Of a stretch of DNA of 5,088 nt, positions 4,912 to 5,088 are shown one piece after another (positions within the stretch are counted from its first letter, which is position 1; the number at the start of each line of letters is the position of its first letter). The notes under the pieces are model-generated. The model worked only from the letters and a program-made list of their open reading frames with translations. It did no database searches and was not told the origin of the DNA. This DNA is from Myxococcales bacterium (GTDB taxonomy: Bacteria; Myxococcota; Polyangia; Polyangiales; Polyangiaceae): contig JAGQIY010000954.1 of the NCBI GenBank assembly GCA_020430865.1, positions 1 to 5,088 of the forward strand. The letters run 5' to 3'. Made by a program: the position numbers and the translations under genes.

Positions 4912-5088
4912 ATGGCGAAGGAGAAATTCGTACGCAAGAAGCCCCACGTGAACGTCGGCACCATCGGTCACATCGACCATGGCAAGACGACGACCACGGC
5001 GTCGCTGTTGAAGGTGCAGGCTGACAAGGGCCTGGCGCAGCCGATCAGCTACGGCGACATCGCCAAGGGCGGCATCGTTCGCGACGAG
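4912..5088 (+). CDS. tuf: Translation elongation factor Tu (EF-Tu), N-terminal 59 residues
   Basis: EF-Tu is the cytosolic GTPase that carries aminoacyl-tRNA to the ribosomal A site. The first 59 codons are present; the full protein is usually about 395-400 aa, so the gene continues past the right edge. The start [20 protein letters not shown] and the P-loop GHIDHGKT (residues 19-26) are diagnostic. AGGAAG at 4901-4906 is the ribosome-binding site, 7 nt (after AGGA) before the ATG at 4912. After the P-loop the sequence departs from the common pattern: [11 protein letters not shown] in place of TTLTAAITKV, and [13 protein letters not shown] (47-59) where most bacterial EF-Tu has Y-x2-ID-x-APEE leading into switch I. 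It follows tRNA-Thr(GGU), as tufB does in E. coli. Downstream rpmG, tRNA-Trp, secE and nusG would be expected but are not seen. Confidence 0.97.
   Translation, partial: MAKEKFVRKKPHVNVGTIGHIDHGKTTTTASLLKVQADKGLAQPISYGDIAKGGIVRDE

Overview
The window is GC-rich chromosomal DNA from a Gram-negative bacterium, most likely a myxobacterium or close relative (Myxococcota/Deltaproteobacteria). The evidence is two TPR-type lipoproteins, one with a Cys-rich tail of a kind common in that group, and strongly GC-biased third codon positions. The phylum is an inference; no rRNA or complete marker gene is present. There is no sign of a mobile element, CRISPR array or phage gene.

Left part (1-1907): an SRPBCC/AHSA1-type gene runs off the left edge on the minus strand (start at 356). 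A 377-bp divergent intergenic region with an imperfect dyad separates it from trmB (tRNA m7G46 methyltransferase, 734-1360, plus strand). A small TPR-like lipoprotein with a four-cysteine tail (1422-1907) follows. A perfect 15-bp hairpin (1931-1964) closes this block and also lies at the 3' end of the convergent gene.

Middle part (1985-3676): a short DUF465/YdcH-like coiled-coil protein (minus strand, 60 aa, start set at 2167) is divergent from a 401-aa TPR lipoprotein (2471-3676). The two are separated by about 300 bp.

Right part (3677-5088): a 537-bp non-coding leader contains a perfect TTGACA inside a small dyad, an inverted repeat and an 11-bp hairpin. It precedes tRNA-Thr(UGU), tRNA-Tyr(GUA), tRNA-Gly(UCC), tRNA-Thr(GGU) and the first 59 codons of tuf (EF-Tu). 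This is the same order as the Escherichia coli thrU-tyrU-glyT-thrT-tufB operon, so it is an ancient translation operon in which tRNAs and the factor that delivers them are probably co-transcribed. Differences from the textbook operon are long structured spacers between tRNAs, a CCA end encoded only in the last tRNA, one stem mismatch in each of the first two tRNAs, and an EF-Tu N-terminus that departs from the usual sequence just after the P-loop.

I see no clear new system. The best leads are the atypical EF-Tu start, the structured tRNA-tuf leader and the operator-like dyads.
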